Part shown: positions 8,541 through 16,943 of the stretch, piece after piece | How positions within the stretch are numbered: the first letter of the stretch is position 1 | Layout: each line of letters opens with the position of its first letter | From: Solitalea canadensis DSM 3403 | Lineage (GTDB): Bacteria; Bacteroidota; Bacteroidia; Sphingobacteriales; Sphingobacteriaceae | Assembly (NCBI RefSeq): GCF_000242635.2 | Contig: NC_017770.1 | Location: forward strand, 3,360,669 to 3,424,668 | DNA: 64,000 nucleotides | Reading direction: 5' to 3' | The notes under the pieces: generated by a model | The model's database searches: none | The model's input: the letters and a program-made list of their open reading frames with translations, nothing else | What the model was told of the DNA's origin: nothing | Made by a program: the position numbers and the translations under genes

Positions 8541-8968
8541 CTAGTAGTCGATGAGCTGTTTTAAATGATGTTCCAAATGTTCTACGTAGTCGTTGAAGAT
8601 CCATTCCAATGTATGTCCATTACAAACTTTGGTAAGATTATCCGGCGACATGTGCTTTACAATCTCCAACAAATGTTTGTTGTAAAGGGTCCAAAAACCT
8701 ATCAGATCCTTACTATTTCGCTCATTATAAAAACTTAACGCATCCATTGATTCTGATCATAATAAAATGATAGATCGTTCTCATATTGTGCGCGGATAAG
8801 ACGTTGATGATTATTCGTTGCACTATCAATCAGGTGTCCCAAAATTTCTTTCTTACTCCATTTCGTCGGACTAGATTTTTCACTGAAATGTTGTTCTGAT
8901 ATCGATGATAATAACGAAGGAACAATTTCACACAAATAGTTAAGACGTTCTAATTGTTGACTTGGCAT
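8541..8968 (-). pseudogene. DinB-family protein gene, frameshifted
   Basis: Two overlapping frames together make one DinB/YfiT four-helix protein. The N-terminal part starts at ATG 8968 (MPSQQLERLNYL) and contains KWSKKEILGHLIDSATNNHQR, with the metal-ligand His. It ends at QNQWMR-stop. The C-terminal part, in the next frame, continues as ALSFYNERNSKDLIGFWTLYNKHL and ends with EHHLKQLIDY, supplying the HxxxH pair. The join lies at about 8737-8748, at the bases encoding QW. Restoring one missing G there (TGG-GAT-GCG) would give one intact protein of about 142 residues. Either a genuine pseudogene or a sequencing error. Confidence 0.75.
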
Positions 8969-9002
8969 GTGGTGAATATTGATAAAAACGAATATAAGCT
9001 TT

Positions 9003-9827
9003 TCATAAGCTAACGTTGGGTATTTGATAAAGATAGGTATCTCTTGCTTCCGTTGCACCTTCAAGAACGATCCGGCCGTCAGGCTCAACAACATGAATGG
9101 GGCGCGAATTAAAATTAAGCAAACGAATGTCTAATCGGTTCATGTATTCTCTCCGATTCTGTTTTATTAATTCCGGAAGCATCCGCTGCTCTGCTAATGA
9201 CAAATCATAAAGGCTCCGATTTTCCAATCCATATCCACGGGGAATAAACGGCAAAAAACTCACTTTCTTCATGCTATTTTCTAAACAAAATTGAATGATC
9301 CAATCCATTGCATCCAAATGATTGTGTACAATAGTTGTTTGAACCGAAGTTCTAATACCGTTTCTGATTAATCTTAAAATGGATTCGGAGGTTGAATGAA
9401 AAGCATTTTTACCCACTATGTTATTATGATGAATCTCATTGCCATGTAAACTCACTTTAACTTCAGTTTGTGCGAACTTTAATGCATGAATCAATTCATC
9501 TGAAACTAAAATCCCATTGGTTGTTAATTTCGACTTCCCTCCTATCATTTTTGTGTAGCTTATTAATTCAGGAAGTTGGTGATGAATAGTTGGCTCACCG
9601 CCACAGAAATGCATTGTTTTTACCCCGTTAGCCAGCAACCAATCGACACGATTTTTCAGTTCACTGATTTTAGGATGATTACCACCGTCGGGAGGCGCCA
9701 GACAGAAGCCACAACGTGCGTTGCAAAAACGGGTGACCCTGAAACAGATCATTAAAGGCAGATCAAGTTTTGATGCTAAGCTTGCAGGATACCGGGCAGA
9801 ACCATATGAATTCGCTTGTATATTCAT
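9003..9827 (-). CDS. radical SAM protein of unknown substrate
   Basis: A 274-residue protein whose cluster motif is C35-x3-C39-x2-C42 (RFCNARCGFC), the radical SAM 4Fe-4S signature. It is followed by FCGGEPTIH (the SAM-binding GGE motif), LTTNG and VKVSLHG, giving a MoaA/NifB-like partial TIM barrel. The C-terminus (SRPIHVVEPDGRIVLEGATEA) is not a SPASM domain because it lacks the extra cysteines. The start ATG overlaps the Toprim stop by 4 nt (ATGA), so the two are translationally coupled. The 3' end reaches the DinB pseudogene region (start 8968) after 34 nt. Substrate unknown; the coupling to a Toprim protein suggests a nucleic-acid or nucleotide related role. Confidence 0.82.
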   Translation of the reverse strand: MNIQANSYGSARYPASLASKLDLPLMICFRVTRFCNARCGFCLAPPDGGNHPKISELKNRVDWLLANGVKTMHFCGGEPTIHHQLPELISYTKMIGGKSKLTTNGILVSDELIHALKFAQTEVKVSLHGNEIHHNNIVGKNAFHSTSESILRLIRNGIRTSVQTTIVHNHLDAMDWIIQFCLENSMKKVSFLPFIPRGYGLENRSLYDLSLAEQRMLPELIKQNRREYMNRLDIRLLNFNSRPIHVVEPDGRIVLEGATEARDTYLYQIPNVSL

Positions 9828-10474
9828 GATCTGTGTTCCAGGTTATTCATAAAATTACGCAGCCAAAAAGTAACGACGGCTGCTCCGCGCTTAACAAGTG
9901 CAGTATTCCAATCTTTGCAATGATGAGGAGGAATAATACGATAACAATTAGCGTTTTTCAGTAGGCTTTGATAGTGTTTAACATCTGCTTCACCGGGTTT
10001 ATTGGCATCAAAGCCTAATAACACTTTTTTTCCGGCACATATGTCTGCCAGCCAAGGAGCGTGTCTTCCAACTGTTGCCAGAGATCCATATCCGCAAACC
10101 GCGAGTGATAAGGCATCAAATAACCCTTCAACAATAATGATGGGATCATTCTTTATGCCACCCAACACTTGCACCATTCCACCTCCAGGACCTATGGTAA
10201 ACATTTTATTTTCATTACCCAGCTGTTGCAAATAACGTCCGTGAACGGAACATAAATTACCATTTAGATCATACATGGGGGTTATTACAGCAGGTCGTCC
10301 CTGCCAGTCGGGATCAAAACGTACTCCGGCCTGATCTGCGACTGCTAGTGGAATACTTCGCCGTTCAACATACAATTCCCCCGGGCTTCCTGCTAAGGGT
10401 AAGCCTCTGGCCAATCTTTCATGAGGAGTTTCAAGGGTTATTGGCATCAACAACGGATCGTTGAAACGAAGCAC
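9824..10474 (-). CDS. Toprim domain protein, DnaG/phage-primase-like, without zinc finger
   Basis: A 216-residue protein. Residues about 30-100 resemble the segment before the Toprim domain in phage and plasmid primases (ELYVERRSIPLAVADQAGVR, GRPAVITPMYD). The Toprim fold follows: IIIVEGLFDALSLA supplies the conserved Glu, and LLGFDANKPGEADV the second motif, where DxD has become D-A-N. A CHC2 zinc finger and a helicase domain are absent. This makes independent primase activity doubtful. The stop overlaps the radical SAM start by 4 nt. Phage or plasmid ancestry is possible. Confidence 0.78.
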   Translation of the reverse strand: MLRFNDPLLMPITLETPHERLARGLPLAGSPGELYVERRSIPLAVADQAGVRFDPDWQGRPAVITPMYDLNGNLCSVHGRYLQQLGNENKMFTIGPGGGMVQVLGGIKNDPIIIVEGLFDALSLAVCGYGSLATVGRHAPWLADICAGKKVLLGFDANKPGEADVKHYQSLLKNANCYRIIPPHHCKDWNTALVKRGAAVVTFWLRNFMNNLEHRS

Positions 10475-10560
10475 TTAGATGTATTTAATCTTTAGATTTC
10501 CAAAGATATTATGACAGAAAAATACTAATTAAATTACTGGACTACAATGAATAAACTAAA

Positions 10561-11193
10561 TTATAAAGCTTCTGCAAAATCCAATTTAATGATTTCCCAA
10601 TACTTTCCTCTCAGGCAGGTAGGATTAAAATCCGATTCTGCTTGTTCAAAATCTTTTAAATTATTAAGTATTAATAGCCGATCATGAGAATAGGGGTATC
10701 GAATCTTGTGCAAGTCAAGCATTCTATGTATAGAATAATTATCCAGTAATTCATGTAAATCCCAAAAATCCTTTTTTCGACCACCTCTTTGCACAACATC
10801 CATTTTCATCGCAACTATTTCATCTATTGTCGCCATTCGTACATTATCTATAACCAATGCTTCCTGGATAAAGCTATCCGTATAAAAGACATCCAGCTTA
10901 ATTAAGTTGTACTTGTTATCACCAATGAAATAAGCTCTTCCCATCCCTGGCAGCATTCCCAGAGAACCCTCAACATATTTAAATTGCTGTTTCAAAAAAA
11001 CATCAATTGCATCAAAATCAATTGATCCATACGTAGCATCTGTAAAAAGATCAATATCAATCGATATACGATGCCCCAACTGAAGACTTAAGGATGTTCC
11101 ACCAACTAATCTAAAACTAGAAAACTCTTCTGCATTCATTAATAGCATTAAGTATTCTTTCAACAGCTCATTTACTGTATTCCAATGTAACAT
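10561..11193 (-). CDS. AbiEii/AbiGii-type nucleotidyltransferase, putative toxin
   Basis: A 210-residue member of the AbiEii nucleotidyltransferase family. FRLVGGTSLSLQLGHR and ISIDIDLFTD give the GGT-S and DxD nucleotide/metal motifs of the polymerase-beta fold. KMDVVQRGGRKKDFWDLHELL is the second conserved block. Enzymes of this family act as toxins in type IV toxin-antitoxin and abortive infection systems, and MenT relatives block tRNA acceptor ends. The gene lies 25 nt downstream of an HTH gene on the same strand, the order antitoxin then toxin. Activity as a toxin is inferred from family and context. Confidence 0.8.
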   Translation of the reverse strand: MLHWNTVNELLKEYLMLLMNAEEFSSFRLVGGTSLSLQLGHRISIDIDLFTDATYGSIDFDAIDVFLKQQFKYVEGSLGMLPGMGRAYFIGDNKYNLIKLDVFYTDSFIQEALVIDNVRMATIDEIVAMKMDVVQRGGRKKDFWDLHELLDNYSIHRMLDLHKIRYPYSHDRLLILNNLKDFEQAESDFNPTCLRGKYWEIIKLDFAEAL

Positions 11194-11218
11194 ACAGCTT
11201 TTTCATAGATGTAATTTC

Positions 11219-11680
11219 TTATTTTAATTTGCCAATAACTGATTGAACTGTTTCCAACCCGTAAAATCGAATAATCTCCTGTTTTTCTTCTTCATTACCA
11301 CGTTCAAAAATCCGTTTAATAACCGCTAATTTTTGTTTTTCCCAGTCTATCTTATCTATTTGAGTATCCCAAAAAATGACAGGGCGAATCAATGAAAGAT
11401 CCGGATGATTAAAGGTCGAAAAACTTTGCTTTTGTTTTTTAATATCATAATGCAATTGCAAAGTCATTAAAAAACCTTCTTCCATTTCAAGTCTCTCTTC
11501 TATTTTAAGAGAGAGTCCTAAATTCATATCTCTTTTTCCTTTGATAATAGCATTTATGGTCTGAGGATATTCATTTAAAGACAAAGCAAAAGGCCCTTGT
11601 TTAAGATTCTTTTTCTTTAACTCCCTCTCAAGAATTGCCCCAGGATGGATACCTTTTAAAATGGATATGCTTTCATTCAT
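11219..11680 (-). CDS. HTH (HigA/XRE-type) protein, putative antitoxin
   Basis: A 153-residue protein with a HigA-like helix-turn-helix at residues about 10-75: HPGAILERELKKKNLKQGPFA then QTINAIIKGKRDMNLGLSLKIEERL. The remaining half is charged and contains LIRPVIFWDTQIDKIDWEKQK and a helical FERGNEEEKQEIIRFYG segment, probably the toxin-interacting part. It precedes the AbiEii nucleotidyltransferase gene by 25 nt. AbiE systems normally use the AbiEi winged-helix antitoxin, so a HigA-type partner is a variant arrangement. Start ATG at 11680. Confidence 0.78.
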   Translation of the reverse strand: MNESISILKGIHPGAILERELKKKNLKQGPFALSLNEYPQTINAIIKGKRDMNLGLSLKIEERLEMEEGFLMTLQLHYDIKKQKQSFSTFNHPDLSLIRPVIFWDTQIDKIDWEKQKLAVIKRIFERGNEEEKQEIIRFYGLETVQSVIGKLK

Positions 11681-11735
11681 ACCGCAAATATAAACAAATT
11701 TGTTTACACAAATCTATTTACAATGTTCTCCTACT

Positions 11736-12224
11736 TTAACTTTTCTTCCTTATTGGCACCCAAACCTCTTCTTCAGAATCAGGATCATTGTTTTTGTATT
11801 TCTCGCCCAATATTTCGAAATGAGGCCTATTATTATCCAATTCAAATTCGGAGTTAGGCAACCATTCATTGAAAATATAATTAAAGGTTGGAGCGAAATC
11901 ACTCGGCTTTCCTTTATAAAGAAATACCGCGTATAACCCGCCTGCTAACTCAAGGGATTCCATTTCAACCGGAACATTATCCAAGTCGGAAACTTCAATA
12001 GCTGCCCATTTATCAAATAATGTGGAGGGATTAAAATCCTTAATATCGAGCTTGCTATCATATACTTGCAATGAATATAAGTTTGAACCGATCGCATTTT
12101 CAAGCTCCTTTCTTCTGGGCATAAACCTACTCCATAATTCAAAAGTTAGATTTTTGGCAATGGACATTTGAAGTCGTTGTCCAATAAGTTTTTTAGGCGA
12201 TAATGTTCTTATTTGAGGTTGCAT
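11736..12224 (-). CDS. GyrI-like/AraC effector-binding domain protein
   Basis: A 162-residue stand-alone effector-binding domain (GyrI/SOUL-like fold). Features are IRTLSPKKLIGQRLQMS at the N-terminus, LWSRFMPRRKELENAIGSNLYSLQVYD, AAIEVSDLDNVPVEMESLELAGGLYAVFLYKG, and the terminal FNEWLPNSEFELDNNRPHFEILGEKY block typical of small-molecule-binding GyrI-like proteins. There is no DNA-binding domain. It lies 7 nt downstream of a secreted protein gene on the same strand. Ligand unknown. Confidence 0.85.
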   Translation of the reverse strand: MQPQIRTLSPKKLIGQRLQMSIAKNLTFELWSRFMPRRKELENAIGSNLYSLQVYDSKLDIKDFNPSTLFDKWAAIEVSDLDNVPVEMESLELAGGLYAVFLYKGKPSDFAPTFNYIFNEWLPNSEFELDNNRPHFEILGEKYKNNDPDSEEEVWVPIRKKS

Positions 12225-12230
12225 TTAGAA

Positions 12231-13070
12231 TTAATTTGATTTCAACTTTTTCTGATGTTCATTAATTTTATCCCAGGCTTCCTTGGTTATTACGTTCAAT
12301 TCATTCTTTGAACAATCCCAAATAGAGATGTATTTTTTTGACATAACGAGATGTTGTTTCCATTTTGCAAAATTTCCATAAAGCATCAGCGTACAAATAT
12401 CTGTTGATGTTATGTAGTCGCCCGTTTCAGGAAGATGTGAGTGCATCGATAATTCAACATTATGCTCTTCATCTGGTTTAAAGTTTATAGGAATAATATT
12501 TTTATGTAAACTTTTCTTTTCGGTTACCTTATTATTTTCATCAAATGAGATTAGGTAATCATTTCCAAAAATTACCACTCCGTTCACTTTAGGTCCGGTG
12601 AGAATAAAAACTTTTTTCTGCCCATTCCTTATTAAGGGAATCAGATTTAGGGAAGTATTGCTATAAGATTTAAACAACGTGTCAGCATCAAGAGTTTCAA
12701 TAGCTTTTTTCCGCAATGCAAAATACTGCTGTTCTCTTGAGGAGAGTGCTCTGTCTTTTCCAATAACCTTTGCATTTTCCACTGAAAAGGTGCTGTCAAA
12801 AGAAATTGTTGCCAGAACCGTAGGTTTTTCGCCTTTAGACACAAACACACATTTCGTTATATTTTCTTCATCATATGAAAAATAGCCTCCAAAATTTGCC
12901 GTTTTGTCCTTAAAATTTTCAAAAAAGATATCGGTTCCATACCAGGAAGCCATTTCTGATCGGTAAAGTGCTTTCCCTTCATCAACAATGGCGGAAGTAA
13001 CTTTTTTATCTTGAGCAAAAACATTGATGACGATAAAAAAGGAAAAGAAAAAGGTTAATGTATGTTTCAT
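12231..13070 (-). CDS. secreted protein of unknown function
   Basis: A 279-residue protein starting with a signal peptide (MKHTLTFFFSFFIVINVFAQ). The mature part starts KVTSAIVDEGKALYRSEMASWYGTDIF and contains beta-rich segments such as GGYFSYDEENITKCVFVSKGEKPTVLATISFD and VFILTGPKVNGVVIFGNDYLISFD. A His-containing stretch ELSMHSHLPETGDYITSTDICTL follows. No family is recognised with confidence. It is 7 nt from the downstream GyrI-like gene, so the two are probably co-transcribed. Confidence 0.7.
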   Translation of the reverse strand: MKHTLTFFFSFFIVINVFAQDKKVTSAIVDEGKALYRSEMASWYGTDIFFENFKDKTANFGGYFSYDEENITKCVFVSKGEKPTVLATISFDSTFSVENAKVIGKDRALSSREQQYFALRKKAIETLDADTLFKSYSNTSLNLIPLIRNGQKKVFILTGPKVNGVVIFGNDYLISFDENNKVTEKKSLHKNIIPINFKPDEEHNVELSMHSHLPETGDYITSTDICTLMLYGNFAKWKQHLVMSKKYISIWDCSKNELNVITKEAWDKINEHQKKLKSN

Positions 13071-13167
13071 GTTAACTTTTTTGTTTTCAAGTAATTAATA
13101 GATCATAAAAACAAATAACACTATTAAATTAATAGCCCCACTATTTTAATTATTGTAAGCTTCTCAG

Positions 13168-13821
13168 CTATAAATGATAAACTACTCCAATCAAAAAATT
13201 AGTAGAATTAGTCATCACGCTGCCTGAATACTTATTGATATCTACAAGTCCAAGGTTATTTCTTCCTTCAAGTGAAACAGAAAATCTTTCGTTCATCGGA
13301 ACTGATAATCCTACCCCTGCAGTGATACCAGCATCAAGACATTGATATAAACTTGTGTAATCAATTTTAGAAGTCGGAAATCCAGAAGCTTTTGTTGTTT
13401 CTTTCTGACTAATCAAAAAACCAACAAAAGGTCCGGCATTAATGAAAAACTTAACTTTGGAGCCGAATGTTGCTCTGGCAAGTAGTGGAATGGTAAGATA
13501 ATCAAAGTTTGAATGCGCTTTAAATCCCTGTCCTTCATAAGCCCCTTGAGAGTTAGTTCCTTCAACATTTAAAACAGCACCCTTTCTTTCAAATGATAGA
13601 TCGGTCTGTAATGAAATAGTATTGTTAATAGTATAATTAAACGATGCTCCAATTAAATACCCCAAAGTTTTCTCATAGTACTTAGGCAGAAAATTTGTAC
13701 CTCTGATATTTGTTAAACTTGGACTAATAACGACTCCAACACTAATTTTTTGCTTCTCTTGACTAAATGATAAAAAAGGAATGATAATAAGTAGGGATAG
13801 TAACGCTTTTTTCATATTCAT
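13168..13821 (-). CDS. outer-membrane beta-barrel protein (PorT-like)
   Basis: A 217-residue protein with signal peptide MNMKKALLSLLIIIPFLSFSQ followed by alternating amphipathic strands: KISVGVVISPSLTNIRG, GYLIGASFNYTINNTISLQTDLSFERKG, FDYLTIPLLARATFGSKVKFFINAGPFVGFLIS, and a terminal strand NFLIGVVYHL ending in an aromatic-rich C-terminus. This is the pattern of the porin-family outer-membrane beta-barrel domain (PorT/OmpW-like, about eight strands). The passenger or ligand is unknown. Confidence 0.82.
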   Translation of the reverse strand: MNMKKALLSLLIIIPFLSFSQEKQKISVGVVISPSLTNIRGTNFLPKYYEKTLGYLIGASFNYTINNTISLQTDLSFERKGAVLNVEGTNSQGAYEGQGFKAHSNFDYLTIPLLARATFGSKVKFFINAGPFVGFLISQKETTKASGFPTSKIDYTSLYQCLDAGITAGVGLSVPMNERFSVSLEGRNNLGLVDINKYSGSVMTNSTNFLIGVVYHL

Positions 13822-13939
13822 AAATGTTTGTGTTCGAAGATAGAGTTATTTAGAACCGGACGAAAACACTTTCATCAATCTGATGTTAAGCTCCTGTGTA
13901 TAAATACTATATTTGTTAAATACACGACCTACTATAAAA

Positions 13940-14104
13940 ATGCTGTTTAAAGAAATTATTCCGGGCGAAAAGTTGCAACCATATGTGAAATGTTTTTGGA
14001 TATTGGAGTCGGAAACAGATGCAGCATTGGAAGACACCCTATTTCCAAGCGGCTTTATGGAAGTGGCGTTTAACAAAGAACTTCTTTACTTTAAAAAGTC
14101 CTGA
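13940..14104 (+). pseudogene. truncated AraC-family regulator remnant (N-terminal piece only)
   Basis: A 54-residue open frame, MLFKEIIPGEKLQPYVKCFW then ESETDAALEDTLFPSGFMEVAFN, that matches the N-terminal domain (DUF6597-type) of Bacteroidota AraC-family regulators, which normally run to 260-280 residues with a C-terminal double HTH. The frame stops inside the left arm of a perfect 14-bp hairpin. The rest of the gene is absent; the sequence passes straight into the end of a convergent lipoprotein gene. A deletion or terminator capture is the simplest explanation. Confidence 0.6.
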
Positions 14105-14123
14105 AGTCGGGACTTTTTAAAGT
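14088..14123. terminator. bidirectional hairpin terminator
   Basis: ACTTTAAAAAGTCC (14088-14101) and GGACTTTTTAAAGT (14110-14123) form a perfect 14-bp stem with an 8-nt loop. It lies between convergent frames and ends 2 nt before the stop of the lipoprotein gene on the minus strand. Confidence 0.65.
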
Positions 14124-14124
14124 G

Positions 14125-15147
14125 TTAACAACCACATTCACCATAAAAATTTAGGAGTATTGTTGAGCCCTTTTTATTCTTTATAATTATTCTACCTCTT
14201 TTTAACCAGGTTTCATCACTATTTCGGCCTTCATCTTTGCCTTTAATTATCATTTCGAAGTTGTCACTTTTATAGTATTCAATGAGGCTATTGTCATCAT
14301 TTTCTTTAACATCAACTTGAGTAAACTTTACTAAACTTCCATTTACTTTCATGTAAGAGGTTTGTTCATAATTGTTTACATAAATGAACCTATTATTCTT
14401 AAAATCATTCGTATCAATAGAAAAAACGCAAGAACAGCCATCTATTTCTGGGGGAAGGGTTGAAAATGAACCTATTCTAATTGTATTTCCAGATGAGTCG
14501 GTTACTCTCCATTCTTTAACCCTTTTAGAATCATTAGTCGAATAGCTAACTTTGGGTTGGAGTAGTTCAATTTTAGTGAGAACGGAATCAACCTGGATAA
14601 CATAGTTATGATCATTCCTGGAATATTCATCGGAAATCACAGTTGTCAGATTCAAACCATCCCCCAAAACATTAAAATTGAGATAATTTGATACTGACTG
14701 TCCACCATCCCCACCGTTAACAGCAATTAAATCAACTCGTTCTAATTGTTCAGATGATTTATTGTATGTGATATTATAAAAAAGATTGTAGCCAGTTTCA
14801 TCCATCCATATAATTGAAAATAAAACAGTTTTTCCAGCATCTTTAAAGTCAAAAAAATAATATCTTGAAAATAGATCAAATTTAATCGGATTGCTATTAT
14901 CATTATCAACCGTTCTTTTATCAAACCATTTTTTAAAGAAACTGGAATCTATGGGAGTTAAGGTTTGGGCATCTAAAGAATCAAGGTTATAGTACTTCCT
15001 ACGTTCCATCGAAACTTTACGAATATAGTCGATAGGGAATTTTTCTTCAATTGCGTTATTTTTAGCTGCACTTGCTTTTTCATTTTTGCTTGAACATGCA
15101 GAAATAACAAACAATAGAATAATACTGGCGATTTGTAGATATTTCAT
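14125..15147 (-). CDS. lipoprotein of unknown function
   Basis: A 340-residue protein with a lipoprotein signal peptide, MKYLQIASIILLFVISACSS (lipobox ISAC, Cys18). The mature protein is charged and beta-rich: YRKVSMERRKYY-like start, DAGKTVLFSIIWMDETGYNLFYNITY, VDLIAVNGGDGGQSVSNYLNFNVLGDGLNL. The C-terminus has the cysteine pairs DGCSCVFS and FYGECGC. No domain is recognised. It probably resides on the periplasmic face of a membrane. Neighbours give no functional hint. Confidence 0.7.
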   Translation of the reverse strand: MKYLQIASIILLFVISACSSKNEKASAAKNNAIEEKFPIDYIRKVSMERRKYYNLDSLDAQTLTPIDSSFFKKWFDKRTVDNDNSNPIKFDLFSRYYFFDFKDAGKTVLFSIIWMDETGYNLFYNITYNKSSEQLERVDLIAVNGGDGGQSVSNYLNFNVLGDGLNLTTVISDEYSRNDHNYVIQVDSVLTKIELLQPKVSYSTNDSKRVKEWRVTDSSGNTIRIGSFSTLPPEIDGCSCVFSIDTNDFKNNRFIYVNNYEQTSYMKVNGSLVKFTQVDVKENDDNSLIEYYKSDNFEMIIKGKDEGRNSDETWLKRGRIIIKNKKGSTILLNFYGECGC

Positions 15148-15439
15148 AAGTAGGTTGAAAAAGCATCAGCCCAAACAAGTCTTAAGTTTCCACTTAAAGT
15201 TTTGGATATTATCTTTTACTTATCCACATGAGAAAAAGTTTCTTGTGTACAGAATAATCATAGAACTAACTTTTATACTCAAGTGCTCTAGTCAAAGTAA
15301 CTTCTACCCAATGCATATTGTATCAATCAATACCCAAATCATTCGTAAAACTTTTTTCTGGGGTTATTTCGCTTAATCTAATGCCAGTACAATCGGAAAT
15401 AATATGATTAATGATTAGCTCAACTTCTCGACGACTTAT

Positions 15440-16015
15440 TTAAACACTCTTATTTATATTCCTATAATTTAACGCCAATACTCTCCGTACAAAATCCCTT
15501 ATCGTTGCCGGATTAAATTCTGTTCGTTTGAACCTAAGTAAATAAGACAGAACAATCGTAGCTACTATTCCGATAATAGGAAATAGAGTAACTTCGACAA
15601 TTAAACCTCTGTAAATAATACCAACAATCGCACTACCAAAGATAGAAAGTGAGCTAAAGGTGAATAATGTATAGGACCAAAATTCGGGGAGTACAAGATT
15701 CGGAAATTCTAACTCTAAATCCTGCTGAAGTATTTTCCAATTCTCTCTTCTGTTCAATTGGGGAATAATTTTATTCAACTGTACATTAGGATGAAAGTGT
15801 TCTTGGTTGATCTTAAAAGTTTCTACAAAGGAAGACCTTAACCGATAAAATAGACTCCTTGATAAACACGATTCGTTTATCTTATTTTCGACGTACTTCC
15901 AAACCAGGTCGTGCAAATCGCCAACAGTATAAACTATTTCGGCTTCACGATCAGGTATGGAGATATCAAATGCATTCTCAACTTCAACTAATATTTCTAC
16001 GCTATCAAGCCCCAT
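15440..16015 (-). CDS. acyl carrier protein-like domain fused to membrane segments
   Basis: From ATG 16015 the protein starts MGLDSVEILVEVENAFDISIP and continues DREAEIVYTVGDLHDLV. This is the helix II-III region of an acyl carrier protein, with the DS motif serine (Ser5) as the phosphopantetheine site. A second part contains two hydrophobic helices, roughly SYTLFTFSSLSIFGSAIVGII and VTLFPIIGIVATIVLSYLL, and ends basic. Length is 191 residues. A GTG at 16087 would add 24 residues and leave only 10 nt to the upstream amidase gene, so the start is uncertain. Helix I of a normal ACP is missing or atypical. The result would be a membrane-anchored carrier domain with no synthase gene nearby. Confidence 0.62.
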   Translation of the reverse strand: MGLDSVEILVEVENAFDISIPDREAEIVYTVGDLHDLVWKYVENKINESCLSRSLFYRLRSSFVETFKINQEHFHPNVQLNKIIPQLNRRENWKILQQDLELEFPNLVLPEFWSYTLFTFSSLSIFGSAIVGIIYRGLIVEVTLFPIIGIVATIVLSYLLRFKRTEFNPATIRDFVRRVLALNYRNINKSV

Positions 16016-16097
16016 GGAGTGTGTTATTATATTGCTAAAAGTAATGTATGTCAACAAAAATTCCTGAAAGAGCAGTTTATCGGACACGGATAGACAG

Positions 16098-16769
16098 CTA
16101 TTCTTCCTTAACCGTTTCTAACAACTCACTCTCGAAAATACTGACTGGAGAAATTACTTTTTCATCTTCAGGAATGTTATTTCCATAACGCTCTTTCATC
16201 TTTAATTTCAACGCTTTACTGCTTAGGTCAAAATCTTTCAATCTTTCGAGTTTACCAATTTCAATGCTTGTCGCTCGCTGGTAGACTTTCCAAATCAGCT
16301 CAGAACAATAAATACGATCGTCTGACCAACCAAAATAAATGTCATAATCCTTTCCTTTTAGCTGATTGCCGACAGCTTTCATTTTTTTCAGCACTTGAGG
16401 TGTCAAAATCTGATCAGCATTTTTCAAACGCTTAACTACATAATGCCCGTCCCTTCCTCTTGCAACCCACTTATCTAAAGGCGTTAATTTAACCGGTTGA
16501 ATGGCCTCAAATACGAAGCAATTTTTACCCTCTTTATAAATCAACCCGCAATGACTGTACTTAGAGTGGGTAGCAGATTGAATTGCCTTGCTTTGCGATG
16601 ATAAAGAGGTTTGAAAGATGAGATCACCATCTCGCAGATCATTTGTAAATGAATTTTCTATCGGCATTATTTTTTTCTGCCCAGAATCATACTTTCTGCT
16701 AACTGTAAATGCTGCAATAAGGATAAAGCCGACAACAATAATTAATTTAAACTTAGTTGAATCTGTCAT
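16098..16769 (-). CDS. YiiX/YebB-like NlpC/P60 (permuted papain-fold) hydrolase
   Basis: Starts at ATG 16769 (MTDSTKFKLIIVVGFILIAA, an uncleaved anchor or signal); a TTG 13 codons upstream is less likely. The catalytic domain shows LRDGDLIFQTSLSSQSKAIQ, then SKYSHCGLIYKEGKNCFVFEAIQ with the conserved SHCGL His, and DRIYCSELIWKVYQ, where the Cys is the nucleophile of the permuted papain fold. Family members (YiiX) cleave amide or lipid bonds in the envelope. The ACP-like gene follows at once on the same strand. Confidence 0.8.
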   Translation of the reverse strand: MTDSTKFKLIIVVGFILIAAFTVSRKYDSGQKKIMPIENSFTNDLRDGDLIFQTSLSSQSKAIQSATHSKYSHCGLIYKEGKNCFVFEAIQPVKLTPLDKWVARGRDGHYVVKRLKNADQILTPQVLKKMKAVGNQLKGKDYDIYFGWSDDRIYCSELIWKVYQRATSIEIGKLERLKDFDLSSKALKLKMKERYGNNIPEDEKVISPVSIFESELLETVKEE

Positions 16770-16943
16770 AGTAATTGATTTTAAGCCGACGTAATAAATA
16801 ACAAGCAAAATTTACAATCAGACCGTTACTGTTAACAGATGTTTTATAAGCTGTTTTCCGTCAGATCCTAATAATCGTAAAAACTCCATGCTAAAAGGAT
16901 GATGTGATTTATTTACAACAATATAATAAGGTATTTATTGCAA

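Noticed and set aside
8541-11680. A complete mobile element or prophage fragment
   Set aside because: The Toprim, radical SAM and AbiEii/HTH genes suggest accessory DNA, but no integrase, transposase, att repeats or tRNA junction was found.
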